30,222 nt of DNA from Phanerochaete sordida. Lineage: Eukaryota; Basidiomycota; Agaricomycetes; Polyporales; Phanerochaetaceae. Positions 1 to 9,550 of the stretch are shown one piece after another; position 1 is the stretch's first letter, and every line of letters starts with the position of its first letter. The stretch covers positions 1 through 30,222 of the forward strand of contig BPQB01000162.1 in the NCBI GenBank assembly GCA_019973155.2. Direction: 5' to 3'. Under the pieces are notes generated by a model. That model worked only from the letters and a program-made list of their open reading frames with translations, made no database searches and had not been told where the DNA came from. The position numbers and the translations under genes were made by a program.

Positions 1-320
1 CGATCGCAGTCTCCTCTGCGCAATAGGCGCCAAACGTCCCCTTCGCCGACGCGCTGACAGCGGCAATATCCCGCCAACTTGCAGGTGTATCGATATGCAT
101 TCCACATGCTGGCCGTAAGAAGCGAGGGCAATGGGTCTGGATCAAGGTACAGAATCGCCTCAAGCGCATGTGGCTCGCGACAGAACATGTGTTCAGAGAA
201 CTATAGAGTGAAGGCCATATATGTACTCACAGCGTCGTTGGAGAAAGACGTGTCGCAGACGTTATTGCTAGAGGCACAGAGTGCCGTCAAAATCCATGCG
301 CATACGATACGATCCGTAGC
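1..320 (-). CDS. Possible 5' part of a gene running off the window edge
   Basis: Not recognised. On the minus strand a hydrophobic, Cys-containing stretch (WILTALCASS, near 260-290) ends at a good donor, GCT|GTGAGT, at about 231. Beyond it the frames stay open to the window edge. The most protein-like reading contains DIAAVSASAKGTFGAYCAEE (about 5-70). The hydrophobic stretch could be part of a signal peptide, but I see no convincing in-frame ATG before it. The exon join is not fixed. A short gene piece is likely, but its extent and identity are guesses. Confidence 0.22.
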
Positions 321-444
321 ATAGGTCTGGGGGCTTTGGGATATCTGATGCGAATGGCTACTGTCCCTAACGGTGGGCTTCACCAGCGCGCTCAGCCCAT
401 TCCTCGTGCTTAAAGCGCTTGTGCGTGTACACAAGAACCTGAGA

Positions 445-990
445 AATATATGCTAGCACGCACAACTTTGCTCTTCAAGTGGTCTAATGGAACCACCGAG
501 CCACTGTACGCTCGGTACGAGGACTTTACAAGTACTACAGGCCTGGTCCGTCTCAGAGACAGCTCTATTTGCGCCGGGGAGCCGCAGCGCCCATGGATTG
601 CACAGATTGCATCACGTTATACGCGGCAAGACAGCTGGTGGCCTTCGTGGATGCTAAACCGGCGGGAAAGCACACGGCACGGTGTTTGGGCGCTTGATGA
701 ACGGCAGGGACGTCGGTCGCATGGGCGCCGACGAACGCAGATTCAGACAATTCAGGCCGTTCATAAACGTAGAATAAGGCTACAGGACGTGTGTAATGAT
801 GGTAGCTATGCGAAAAAGGCTATTCTGCGCGCAGGAAAACTCACATCGTCAGCAGACGGCCGGATTCGCGGCATTGAAACCCACAGGATTAGTGTACCGA
901 AGGACCTAGCACCTTGTGACCATGCTTGCGGCGCACACCAAGACATTCAGCTCGGTTAGAAACCTTGTCGCTCTTGTCGTTCCCGCAAGC
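445..990 (+). repeat. Tandem duplication, copy 1 (unit about 619 bases)
   Basis: First copy of a direct tandem duplication; the second copy starts 619 bases downstream. Both begin ATATATGCTAGCACGCACAA. The core (about 498-943) matches copy 2 almost perfectly: I count two differences, near 609 and at the right edge. The first ~60 bases and the last ~40 bases differ at about one site in seven. An ORF of 169 codons spans the copy, but its composition is not protein-like and it has no domain I know. Immediately after the copy, TTCCCGCAAGCTTCATACGAC (980-1000) is the unfilled version of the site where copy 2 carries the foldback element. Confidence 0.9.
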
Positions 991-1063
991 TTCATACGAC
1001 AGACGAAGCGTCGCAACTGATTCGGGGGATGTGGTCTAGACACCTTTTCGGCTCTTGTTGCTC

Positions 1064-1601
1064 AATATATGCTAGCACGCACAAAGTTACTCTCTAAGTG
1101 GTCTAATGGGACCATCAAGCCGCTGTACGCTCGGTACGAGGACTTTACAAGTACTACAGGCCTGGTCCGTCTCAGAGACAGCTCTATTTGCGCCGGGGAG
1201 CCGCAGCGCCCATGGATTGCACAGATTGGATCACGTTATACGCGGCAAGACAGCTGGTGGCCTTCGTGGATGCTAAACCGGCGGGAAAGCACACGGCACG
1301 GTGTTTGGGCGCTTGATGAACGGCAGGGACGTCGGTCGCATGGGCGCCGACGAACGCAGATTCAGACAATTCAGGCCGTTCATAAACGTAGAATAAGGCT
1401 ACAGGACGTGTGTAATGATGGTAGCTATGCGAAAAAGGCTATTCTGCGCGCAGGAAAACTCACATCGTCAGCAGACGGCCGGATTCGCGGCATTGAAACC
1501 CACAGGATTAGTGTACCGAAGGACCTAGCACCTTGTGACCATGCTTGCGGCGCACACCATGACATTCAGCTCGTTTGGAGACCTTCTCGCTTTTGGCGTT
1601 C
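1064..1601 (+). repeat. Tandem duplication, copy 2, interrupted by a foldback element
   Basis: Second copy of the 619-base tandem unit. It runs in parallel with copy 1 up to GGCGTTC (1601), where the foldback element starts. The continuation CTCCCGCAAAACTTCATTGTAC resumes at 2400 and matches copy 1 from about 981, with 17 of roughly 20 bases the same. The ORF reads 198 codons because the copy 1 stop is missing and reading runs into the element. Confidence 0.88.
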
Positions 1602-2399
1602 CACTGTGGACAAACCAGAACTTCCTAGCGCGGGAGATCTTCCTGACTGGCGACCCGAATGGTAAAATATCCAGGCTACTTCCGACAACATTTCTGGAGC
1701 GCTGAAGGGTAACGATTCCCGAGAATTTCGCCTGCATCTCCTGTCATTGGAAAGTCTTTGTATTTGAGGCCAGGAAATGTCCACGCAATGGCCAGGAAAC
1801 AGTCTGGAAAGGAAACATTGTAGCATACAGGAAATTGTGATGAATTTCATACTTTTGCAGCCCTGTTCAGGGTGCAATTCCGTGTGCCAAAAAGGTATCA
1901 TATCGACCGCACGCAAACATTGTGTATCCAGAGCGGGAAACTCTCCGATATGATCAAGTTTTCCGCCCCGTGAAAGTGAGACCCTCTGGAAATTTGGTTG
2001 AAGTATCACCTTTCCAGATCACTTCGGGACCTCAAGACTTTCACGAGGCATCAAACGTGATCTCATTAGAGAATTTCCTGTCCCGGGCTACACGATATTT
2101 CCGCGCTACCGATATGATGTTTCCGGCACCCAGGAATGTACCCAAACTGGTCAGGAAAAGTACAAATTTCATGATAATTCCGGGTGTGCTGGGATATTTT
2201 CTTTTCAGACAGTTACCTGGCTGTTTCCCGGCTTCGCATACAGAGGCTTTCCAACTATAGGAGATACCGAGAAAATTCTCGGGAATTGTTACCTTTCAGC
2301 GCTCCAGAAATGTCGCCGGAAATGACCTGGATATTTTACCATTCGGGTTGCTGGTAAGGAAGATCTCCCGCGCTAGGAGATTCTGGCTTGTCTGCAGTG
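1602..2399. mobile_element. Foldback (long-palindrome) non-autonomous DNA element
   Basis: The whole 798-base segment is one imperfect palindrome with its centre near 2000. Ends: CACTGTGGACAAACCAGAA on the left, and its near reverse complement TTCTGGCTTGTCTGCAGTG on the right. Outer arms are well conserved (for example CTAGCGCGGGAGATCTTCC and AATGGTAAAATATCCAGG occur in both), and similarity falls towards the centre but can be followed throughout. The flanks suggest a 2-3 base target duplication (TTC on the left, CTC on the right), judged against the empty site after copy 1. It encodes no transposase, and its ORFs are chance readings of the arms. The superfamily cannot be fixed: CACTG ends occur in several cut-and-paste families. 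Confidence 0.85.
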
Positions 2400-2463
2400 C
2401 TCCCGCAAAACTTCATTGTACCCGTACCGGCAGATCTCCGCCTGCAGGCATCTCGCTGCGAAG

Positions 2464-3000
2464 ATGGTCCTTCCGGTGTCGAAGGCTCCGATGACCAGTC
2501 AATTTGCAGTGATCAGCAGCCGCATCTCTGCCCTCGCTGCGACAAAGTCGACCATGCCCCCAAGACGTGCAGCCGCGCACGGCTCCACAATGGAAAATCC
2601 GTATACGTCATCTGGAGTAACAAGAGGCTCGTCACAGCCAATGGCCTCAGGCCCGTCTGCCTCTGGTAGAACCTCGTCTCCGCCACCCCCGCCAGTTGCT
2701 GCCCGAGCGAACAGTGCAGCGGCGGACCCTCGACCGTCTGAGCGTTCTGCGGTTCCGCCGATCATTTCGCCTCAAGTAAGTGGTGCCTCTGAGCGCAACC
2801 GCACTTTAACACCGTACGACGTAGACGCCCTCGAAGTCCCTCTTGCACAATACGACGCTCTTGAGCAGCATGCTGATCTCCTGACCGAGGTACGACACGG
2901 TTTCCCTTCTGCCAACGTCCCAGTCCCGACTTACACCAGCAAATCACGCCTCCGGTATGGAACACCGATTCCGCTGGTGAATCTCCCTTTTACGTCAATG
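2464..3000 (+). pseudogene. Remnant of the RT-side protein of a tyrosine-recombinase (DIRS-like) retroelement
   Basis: A long plus-strand reading with a Pro/Ser/Ala-rich N-terminal part (2560-2780) is followed by a conserved-looking block: PYDVDALEVPLAQYD, then LLTEVRHGFPSANVPVPTYT (to about 2940). In basidiomycete tyrosine-recombinase retroelements I remember a comparable block, roughly 'L..GF..G......TY.PPNH', just before the reverse transcriptase. Here the frame then shifts by one base: the next codons in the neighbouring frame read PANHASGMEHRFRW and then a stop. No reverse transcriptase motif follows, so the middle of the element is missing. The family assignment is from memory and moderate; the frameshift is visible. 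Confidence 0.4.
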
Positions 3001-3175
3001 AAGCGGTCTGCTCGCGCGTGTATGGTGCACTGGAGTAATCGCTCGCACGTAGGCCTGGAGTTGGAGCAGTTGCTCACGTATGCGTTCGCGCGTTGGAGCA
3101 TTCGCTCGCGTGTATGTATGGCACTAGAGTGGTAGCCCGTGTGTATCTACGCGTTGGAGCCCATACTCACGCAAC
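3000..3175 (+). repeat. Degenerate GGAGCA/GCTCRCGT minisatellite
   Basis: Several imperfect units of about 25-40 bases with the pattern TTGGAGCANTYGCTCRCGTNTATG (for example near 3030, 3060, 3095 and 3145) fill the gap between the two retroelement remnants. The GCTCACG core resembles the 10-base repeats seen at 12.1, 13.7, 14.8 and 21.9 kb, but here the period is looser. Confidence 0.45.
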
Positions 3176-3295
3176 AGTTCATAGTCGCATGAGCAAGTTT
3201 CGCCGGTCTCCGCAGTCGCTAATCGCGCCCGCACTCATAGGCCGCTAGCTGCCCGCAAGCGTGTTACCTAGACATCGATCCTACGTTTAAGAACA

Positions 3296-3540
3296 ACCTC
3301 CATCCACCTGGATCATAAGTGTTCCTTCTTGGGATGCCTCCGGAGGTCATCGCGCTACAGGGTGGACGGATAGACAAGTCATTTTTGTTCTGCTGGCGCT
3401 GGCGACGCGTCGATGCCCTCCTCCCCCTCTTCCTATTGAATGGTTTTCAGCTCCCAGCCTGGAGTCAGTTCGGAGCTCGAGAGCGGAGTTATATGCACGA
3501 CGAAACTCCACTCGCCCAAATGACACTTTCCCGTTCTTAG
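3296..3540 (+). pseudogene. C-terminal tyrosine recombinase fragment
   Basis: The plus frame reads GS*VFLLGMPPEVIALQGG, then CWRWRRVDALLPLFLLNGF. This resembles the end of the catalytic domain of tyrosine recombinases: a GST-like turn, the 'hydrophobic-GMPPEVI..QGRW' helix, and then the helix normally carrying the active tyrosine (often YWR). An in-frame TAG at 3316, a disturbed GRW motif and a Cys where Tyr is expected mark it as dead. Together with the remnant at 2.46-3.0 kb this is probably one internally deleted retroelement. The match is from memory of the family. Confidence 0.45.
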
Positions 3541-4185
3541 TATTTTCCTGCTATCCTGTAGCTCTTGTGCACTCTTAACTTAACAGCACAACATGGACTT
3601 AGCTTAGTAATAGCACCTGCGTCGTAACCTCCTCTTAGCTTGTTGTCGTTTATACCAATCTCGCGAGTAGCGGCGTTGTACTTTTTCTGTGCTGGGCTTG
3701 CACGGTCTCGGGCTTCCAGAGCTCTGCCCAGGAAATCAGCTTCGCCAGGTGACGGTAGCCGACAGTCGACGTTGACTCACGGCTGTTGTGGCTTCCCTGT
3801 GTTGGTCGTTAGTCGTGTTTCCAACGCCTAGCTGCCGCTTCAGACTCGAGAACGATTTCGGCATTCCTCGAGCATCAAAACGCGTGCAATTCCGCTCAGA
3901 ACCGCAGCGCGCAAATGCTCCGCATGGCGCGAATCTGACTCCGAGTTTGAGCGTTTGCGACGGGCCTGCAGGCATTTTACAGTCCATTCTTTGTGGTCTC
4001 AGCTAGAGGAGCCAAATATTCGCGCGGCGGAGTATATAGAGCGCACGGACCCGGTTTCAGCTCTGGCACGCAGCCGACGACACAAGCGGTTTCCCGAGCC
4101 GATTTTGCACGAGAATTCGCAGCCAGAATTCTCCCCGCCGTGCCCCGTAAATCCCTTGCGAGGAACCACATATCTGTCTGAAGAA
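3541..4185. other. No gene recognised
   Basis: Short open frames occur on both strands, but none has a recognisable domain or a consistent splice pattern. A TATA-like GAGTATATAGAGCGC lies near 4030 with a GC-rich flank; there is no clear plus-strand gene after it. Confidence 0.4.
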
Positions 4186-4462
4186 TCAGTCGACTAGAAT
4201 CCAGCAGGCCGTGTTCTTGTGCATGACATCAATGAACCGCGGAGGCATGGGCGCCTTTCGCGCAGACGAGGTCTCGATCATGTAATCGTAGCTGGCCGGA
4301 TTTCCGACAATGTAGCATCGCCTGCGCCTGCTAATGCTATAGTTTGATTCATTTGATATGTCAAAAAAGCCCACTTAGTTCAGCTGACCGCAGGAAAACC
4401 CACCGAAGAACTGCGGAGAGCAACCTCACACCTGAAATATCGCGCAAGCCAACTACGAGAGT
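4186..4462 (-). CDS. 3' end of an unrecognised two-or-more-exon gene
   Basis: Two minus-strand exons join in phase. Exon 4462-4432 (TLVVGLRDIS plus one base) is followed by a 58-base intron (4431-4374, donor GTGTGA, branch-like CTGAAC, acceptor AAG) and exon 4373-4186 (GFFDISNESNYSISRRRRC ... STOP). The last exon contains YIVGNPASYDYMIETSSARK and ends HKNTACWILVD. A further acceptor (TGGTTAG) precedes the first exon, so the gene probably continues upstream towards 4.5 kb (ATGGATACGTTAG near 4512 is a candidate), but that join is not resolved. I do not recognise the protein. It could be an intact small gene or a relic. Confidence 0.35.
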
Positions 4463-5394
4463 CTAACCAGGAAACTGGTAATCACTGTTCAATACGACTA
4501 ACGTATCCATGATGCTGTAGTTACGCCACCTGGTCGGCTTGTCCCGTGTCCCTCCCTAACAACTTGGCCGCTTTGGCCCTATATGGTCACGGTCACACGA
4601 CCACTCTGCTGTGTGCGCACAATATCGCCTGGGGAGGGGGGTTGAATCTGTCTCGGAATGACATGGAAAGTCCTTTTACTCACGCGCTTTAGCCCCTTTT
4701 TTTTACCTTGTCGCGATCGCAGCGCAGCTCTGGCCCCTTTCTATAGTACCCTCTACGAGTCCCGCGTCACACCTCTGCCCTACTTGGTCAGGCCCATCAT
4801 GATACTATAGTATACTTTGGAAAGCAATCAATCGCGGCCTCTCCGCGATTTGAGGCTGCTGCCGAGTCCATTGCAAACGGCTGTACATCAGCCTAGAGCC
4901 ATCCAGCTGATCGATGGAATGCGTTTATACCCACTGCGAAGGGCCATGAAATCTCCTAGTAAGAGGTGTAACAACATTGTAAGCCAAACACCGGAATTCT
5001 GCGCCACCCCCACCGTGTCAAACCTGTGACAATTGTGTGCACGCATGGCGTCCGACCTTGCACTACGGTCAACGGTCCCAGCCAAGCTCGCAAAGTCTTT
5101 TCAATCCTCACCCGAGTTATGCACCCCACTTTTTTTGACGATAGCTCGCCTGCGAATTGTCCCACGCCGTAGAGCCGCAAATGCCGACAACAACCTTGAA
5201 AGGGGGCATCTACATCTGCAATGATGGCGGCTTCGAGCCTTCGCACGCGGAACTACCTCACCCGCCAACCAGCGCCTGCTTGCACCTTTACTCGTCTCAG
5301 CAGTACTGGGATGTTCAGACATCAAAACGTAAGAACGAAGAGACCAGCGGGACAAGGGCTGCCTTCATTTTATATCGCTGGTACAGGAACAGCT
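4463..5394. other. No gene recognised
   Basis: This stretch contains the possible upstream exon of the preceding minus-strand gene near 4.5 kb, a T-run (4692-4704), and overlapping frames on both strands between 4.8 and 5.3 kb. Those frames look weakly coding but give no consistent gene model. No repeat or RNA gene was recognised. Confidence 0.35.
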
Positions 5395-5520
5395 TGCTCT
5401 AAGCCCTTCATGAGCCCTCGAGCGCCAGATACTTCTGTGAGCCCTCTGACGCTCGCCACGCCTACGTCGTGAGCTCCTTGTGGGCCCTCGTGCGGTGGCC
5501 GTGTTCGGATGCCTAGCATC
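5395..5520 (-). repeat. Inverted dispersed repeat, copy A
   Basis: Read on the minus strand, this segment aligns without gaps to 5975-6100 on the plus strand. Shared blocks include GAGGGCTCACAGAA, GCGCTCGAGGGCTCATGAAG and CATCCGAACA/TCTCCGAACA. I estimate roughly three quarters of positions agree. The pair is separated by about 455 bases and could fold into a hairpin in RNA. No coding function is evident. Confidence 0.7.
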
Positions 5521-5974
5521 CGACTGGTCGAGCCATGTGGGCGCACCGTCTTCCGCCCGATGCGCCCCCGCCGCTCAGAGTTGACGTCGCCATCGGCTTG
5601 TACAACACTGGCTAACTCATCCCTGAGTTGCTGTGGAGTAGTCTGCAAATCTTCACTCAGAGATCGAACTTGTTGGGCTCAATACAGACTGGCACTGTCA
5701 CAAGGGCTCCTAGGGTACTATATACTTATTCACAGAGAAACTACAGTTCGAATATGTAATCAGGCCCACATCCCACATACTGACTGCACGACACTACTTA
5801 ATTCAATTGTGAGTTAATCCTGGCATAAGTATGACAGCCACTACTGTAGCTTCCAATTGAGTATCAAACGGCAGACACGTTAGACACGGCTCTGGGTGAA
5901 CTTGGGATGAACGTAGACGACATGCGAGGCTGAGGAAAGTGTACCGGCGCCTACGTGGCTCCCTCTTCCGCCGT
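5521..5974. other. Loop between the inverted repeats; no gene recognised
   Basis: This is AT-richer than its flanks in its second half. Short frames only, no domain, and no clear splice-consistent exon set. It may contain upstream sequence of the RTC4-like gene, which starts at 6289. Confidence 0.35.
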
Positions 5975-6100
5975 TAGCCCTCTCCGAACATTGCCGCCGT
6001 CCGGTAGGCTCACAGAGAGCTCAAGCCGCAGACCGGGCGAACGTCCCAGGGCTCACAGAAATATCCTGCGCTCGAGGGCTCATGAAGGGCTCAGCGCTCA
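5975..6100 (+). repeat. Inverted dispersed repeat, copy B
   Basis: Plus-strand partner of the minus-oriented copy at 5395-5520. It ends with GCTCGAGGGCTCATGAAGGG, about 190 bases before the start codon of the RTC4-like gene, so the repeat lies in that gene's likely promoter region. Confidence 0.7.
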
Positions 6101-6288
6101 GCGGTTAGACTCGGAGCCTCGTGTTCAGCAGATGACTTTCTGCGATCTTCGGACCCTCTGTCCGGCAAAATCCGGACGTGCCAGAGCGCTCCGGGATTCC
6201 CGATTGGCGTCTATCAATGCGTGGTTCAGGATTGGCATGACACTGTTTGCGACTTGGCTCGAACATCGAAACGTCTTCCATTGCCACC

Positions 6289-7807
6289 ATGGAAAAATAT
6301 AAACAGGAGCTCATATTGAGAGCGTCCCTTCGGAAAGCACGCTATTCGCACAGTACGTTGCTTACGCTGGAGGATTTGCGGATGCAATACTTTACTGAAA
6401 TGCCGCAGGAACAGTGTCCTGGCGTAGCAGCTCCAAAATCGCTCAACATCGCACGACGGCTAACGAAGTGTCTGTCCGTATCGAGACCAACTCCCATCTG
6501 TGTTCAGATGGCACTCAAGGTGACTGTGTTTGCTCAGGAGTTCAGGTATGCCCGCATTCGACCAGTCAGCCTACACCTTTTCAGGATGCTATCCGTTGCA
6601 GACTCCTGGTGCGGAGACTCCAGCCGCAACGAGGCCGGCGGCAACAGACAGTGCAACCCACCCATTTGAAGATATAACAACCTCGCGTGCGGAGTCCAGT
6701 ATCGAACGCGCCTCTGGAGGTGATTGCCGGCTGTTTTGAAGATCCGGGTCACGAAATGAACACTCTCTGTATGTTCCGCCTGGCAGGGAGACTAAACGCA
6801 AGAATCAACAAACGCTCCAAACCAAAGACTGGTCACGAATGGTACAGCTTCAAACAAAGTTCTGAATATCTGGTATCTAACTCCACACAGGTTCATAGAA
6901 CTGTCCCGATCAGACTCTGAAGATTCAAGAGAAGGGGAAGAAGGTGCGGCAGCTGTATTGTGTCCCCTGTTCTATCGCTGACACCTTTCATGGCTGCAGA
7001 AAATCAAAGTCAATCCCTTTGCCCTTGGTGCGACCTGGCGCTCCCCCACCATCCGTCGCCATATCTGCAGAAACTTATTCGATACGCCAAGAAAATGTCC
7101 AGCCCGGATCCGCGGCCTTCCAATGCCTTGGGTTTAACCTCGAAACCGGAGGTCTTCACAAATGTATGCAATAGACATGCATTCGAGGCCTTGCAGGTTC
7201 CTCATGCTCGGCGCAAAGGCTGGCCGTCTACGATCGATTGGGACTTGGTCCGTAGACGGGTTAGCAGCCTCAAACAACATTTGGATGCCATCATTCTCGA
7301 TATCGACGAGGATCCCCTCAATCCTACAATTTTAGACAGCCTGACGTTGGACTTAGCTGCTGATGTTTTCGACGACGATGTCTTGCTCCCTACAAGACCA
7401 CGCAAAGGAAACGTGTTCTGGCGTCAAGTTCTGAAAGGTGTACATCTCAAAGGATCTGGAAATGTTTCGACAATGCGCGGCCAGCTGGCTAGCTTTGACA
7501 AGATACAGCCAGGATAGTATGTGTCATGCTTCAAACAAACCACGCATACCAGCTGACTATGATCCGCAGCTATGGAGAGATTGGGACCAAAGTCATCACC
7601 CAGACCATAATGCATATTTTGCCAGTGAAGAAGATTTCAACCCGTTCCACATTTCCTATCACACCATTACAATTCATCGATAATGTGCTTGTTCCAGAGG
7701 CTTCTCTGATGTTAATACGGGAAGATATGGGACAGAGTAGGCGCGATGCAATCGGTACAATGCGATGCAGCTCACGCTATGGAACGGGCATGTTTCCTGA
7801 TGAATAA
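6289..7807 (+). CDS. RTC4-like domain protein (restriction of telomere capping 4 family)
   Basis: A complete-looking gene of seven exons: 6289-6352, 6409-6477, 6546-6719, 6787-6841, 6891-6943, 7000-7516 and 7570-7807. They total 1170 bases, giving 389 residues. The start ATG has an excellent context (GCCACCATGG). The N-terminal ~140 residues are low-complexity and Ser/Thr-rich, with an acidic SDSEDSREGEEE stretch. The RTC4-like domain follows: LCPWCDLALP (a CxxC pair), DPRPSNALGL, VCNRHAFE (Cys/His pair), GWPSTIDWDLVRRR, FWRQVLKG, STMRGQLASFDKIQPGYYGE across the last intron, then FIDNVLVPEASLMLIREDMG and YGTGMFPDE at the end. The domain assignment rests on this series of blocks, which I recognise from basidiomycete RTC4-like proteins. 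In yeast, Rtc4 was found through genetics of telomere capping; its biochemical role is not known. The last intron (7517-7569, CTGAC branch) restores the conserved GYYGE. Intron 2 (6478-6545) is the least certain. No stop or frameshift is seen, so the gene may be active. Confidence 0.85.
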
Positions 7808-9250
7808 TTACCTCAGAAGTTTCGATGAATACACATCTACCTAGACACTAGCTCGTGGAGACGTTTTGTTCCTTGTGAAACAAGAATACTGTACTTCTAA
7901 GACCAAACCGGATGCCCCTGTGACCGTGACACAAGGTACGCGAACGAGATGACCGGATGAGGGCCTGGATGACGCGTGACATGGAGAGGATATGGACAAA
8001 ATAAAAGTGCCAGACGCGTTCGCGATGCAGGCGGGCAGGAGTTGGCTGTCTTTCGCCACCAAACCGATCATCGCTTTGGTTGAAAGCTGCGGAATTTGAT
8101 GGCAAGGCCGGCCGGACAAAGGGTGCCAAAGGCCTGCCCACGGTGGGAAGTCACGTCCCCTGTAGGGCACTAAGTACCGATACTACTACTGTTGTATAGC
8201 ACGGTATAGATTGCAAAATGTATGAAAAATCTTGAAACGAATGGGTCTCAGCAATTTTTGAGCGATTTATTGATGTAAATCAACGATCTACACTATGCCG
8301 GGCACACATGTTGCTACGGGAGGCCTTCTTGCCACAAGTACATATCCCCTCAGGGCGTCCACCGCACTTCTGGCAGCTCTCCAGTGGTGTAGCTAAGCCC
8401 ATAAAGCGGGCTACCGACGCGCACAAGGCGGAAGAGGGAGACTAGATGTTTGGAGAGCTGCCGGCAGCCGCCAAGGCCACAACGGCGCGCGTGCGACCGC
8501 GGCCACTCAGTAGCCGGGTGGTCGCCCCAAAAGTGCGCCCTCGCGAGCTGAGGAGGGTCGAGGAGGGGGCTCTTGGCGAATTGCGGGCATAACTTTGTGT
8601 ACCGACGCGCTCGACGCGCCAGGGCGGCCGACAGCGGGCCGCCATGGACGCGCCGCGCTCACCGCTAGTACACGCGCCGCTCTGATGTGGCCTAGGGCAG
8701 CGCCGTCCTCGCATGGTCTTGATCTTGCAGTATAGCACGGGGCGGGTGGCGAGGGCTGGGAGCGGTGGCGAGGATGCCTGGCGTGCGCTCGCGCATAGTG
8801 GCGACAGTGGTGGTGTGTACGAAGGGATCTGGCGAGTCCTTTGGTCCCGGAGGACCCAGCGGCGAAGCATTGATCGCCCGGCCAACCGGAGGCCAAATGG
8901 GGGAGCCATCGGATCGGGCGAATCGAGCTGGTGGCGGAACTTCAAGCGTGGCGAGGAAGGGACCTCAAAGGGACGATGACACTAGGGCGCTTCGCGTCTG
9001 AGCCATCGCACTATTGCACCTTTGATTCGACTTGGGTAAACCAAATCTCAGTTCGACAGAACTCGCATAACTCATGCTCTTACATAAACTACCTGACAGT
9101 GACAGATGTTTCTTTATCCATGCTCAAGCTCTTACCCCACCCTCCCTCCCTTAATCCTTCATATATGCCTCGCCCTGTCGCTTTCTCCCGCCTTGAATCA
9201 ATTACAATCTCTGCCCGGCCTTCTGCAGAGCCCCAGGGCGCAAACGCTGG
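7808..9250. other. Intergenic; GC-rich island, no gene fixed
   Basis: Between 7840 and 8170 two minus-strand frames look weakly coding, with endings such as RNKTSPRASV* and HKEQNVSTS*, but no splice model decides between them. 8440-8960 is GC-rich and open on both strands, with compositions that look like shadows. 8180-8300 is AT-rich. 9100-9180 is a pyrimidine-rich stretch (CCCTCCCTCCC). No RNA gene or repeat array was recognised. Confidence 0.3.
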
Positions 9251-9337
9251 CTTCTATAGCGCCACCTCAGGCGGCATCTGCCACCAGGTAAGCCGGAGAG
9301 GTCGCGTAGACTGCGAGAAAATCAATCGCGATAATTC

Positions 9338-9390
9338 AACAGCCGTAGAACGCAGCGAAACAGTCTCTTGCACTGTTGCTGTTGCGCCTG
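9338..9390 (-). repeat. Dispersed short repeat, copy 1
   Basis: Read on the minus strand, this matches the plus strand at about 24205-24255: CAAGAGACTGTTTCGCTGCG against CAAGAGAATGTTTCGCTTCG, followed by TCTACGGCTGTTG against TCCACGGCTGCTG. About four of five positions agree over some 45 bases. It could be a piece of an old transposon; neither copy shows ends. Confidence 0.5.
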
Positions 9391-9550
9391 ATCGATATGT
9401 GCTATCATGCCTGTAATATCCAGTTGTGCTACGTTTACCATCGGGACCTGCTCCCACGAGAAAACACGGTGTCAAAAAGAGGGAAAGAGAGGAGAAGGGG
9501 GAGAGTGTGAGAGGTTGCGACATATGACCAGCCACGTGTTCTGTGGCGAT

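Noticed and set aside
450..959. The 169- and 198-codon ORFs of the tandem copies as genes
   Set aside because: Atypical composition and no domain. The second copy runs into the foldback element; treated as part of the repeat.
8442..8945. 167-codon minus-strand ORF in a GC island
   Set aside because: Equally open frames exist on both strands. Composition is that of GC-rich noise, and there is no motif.
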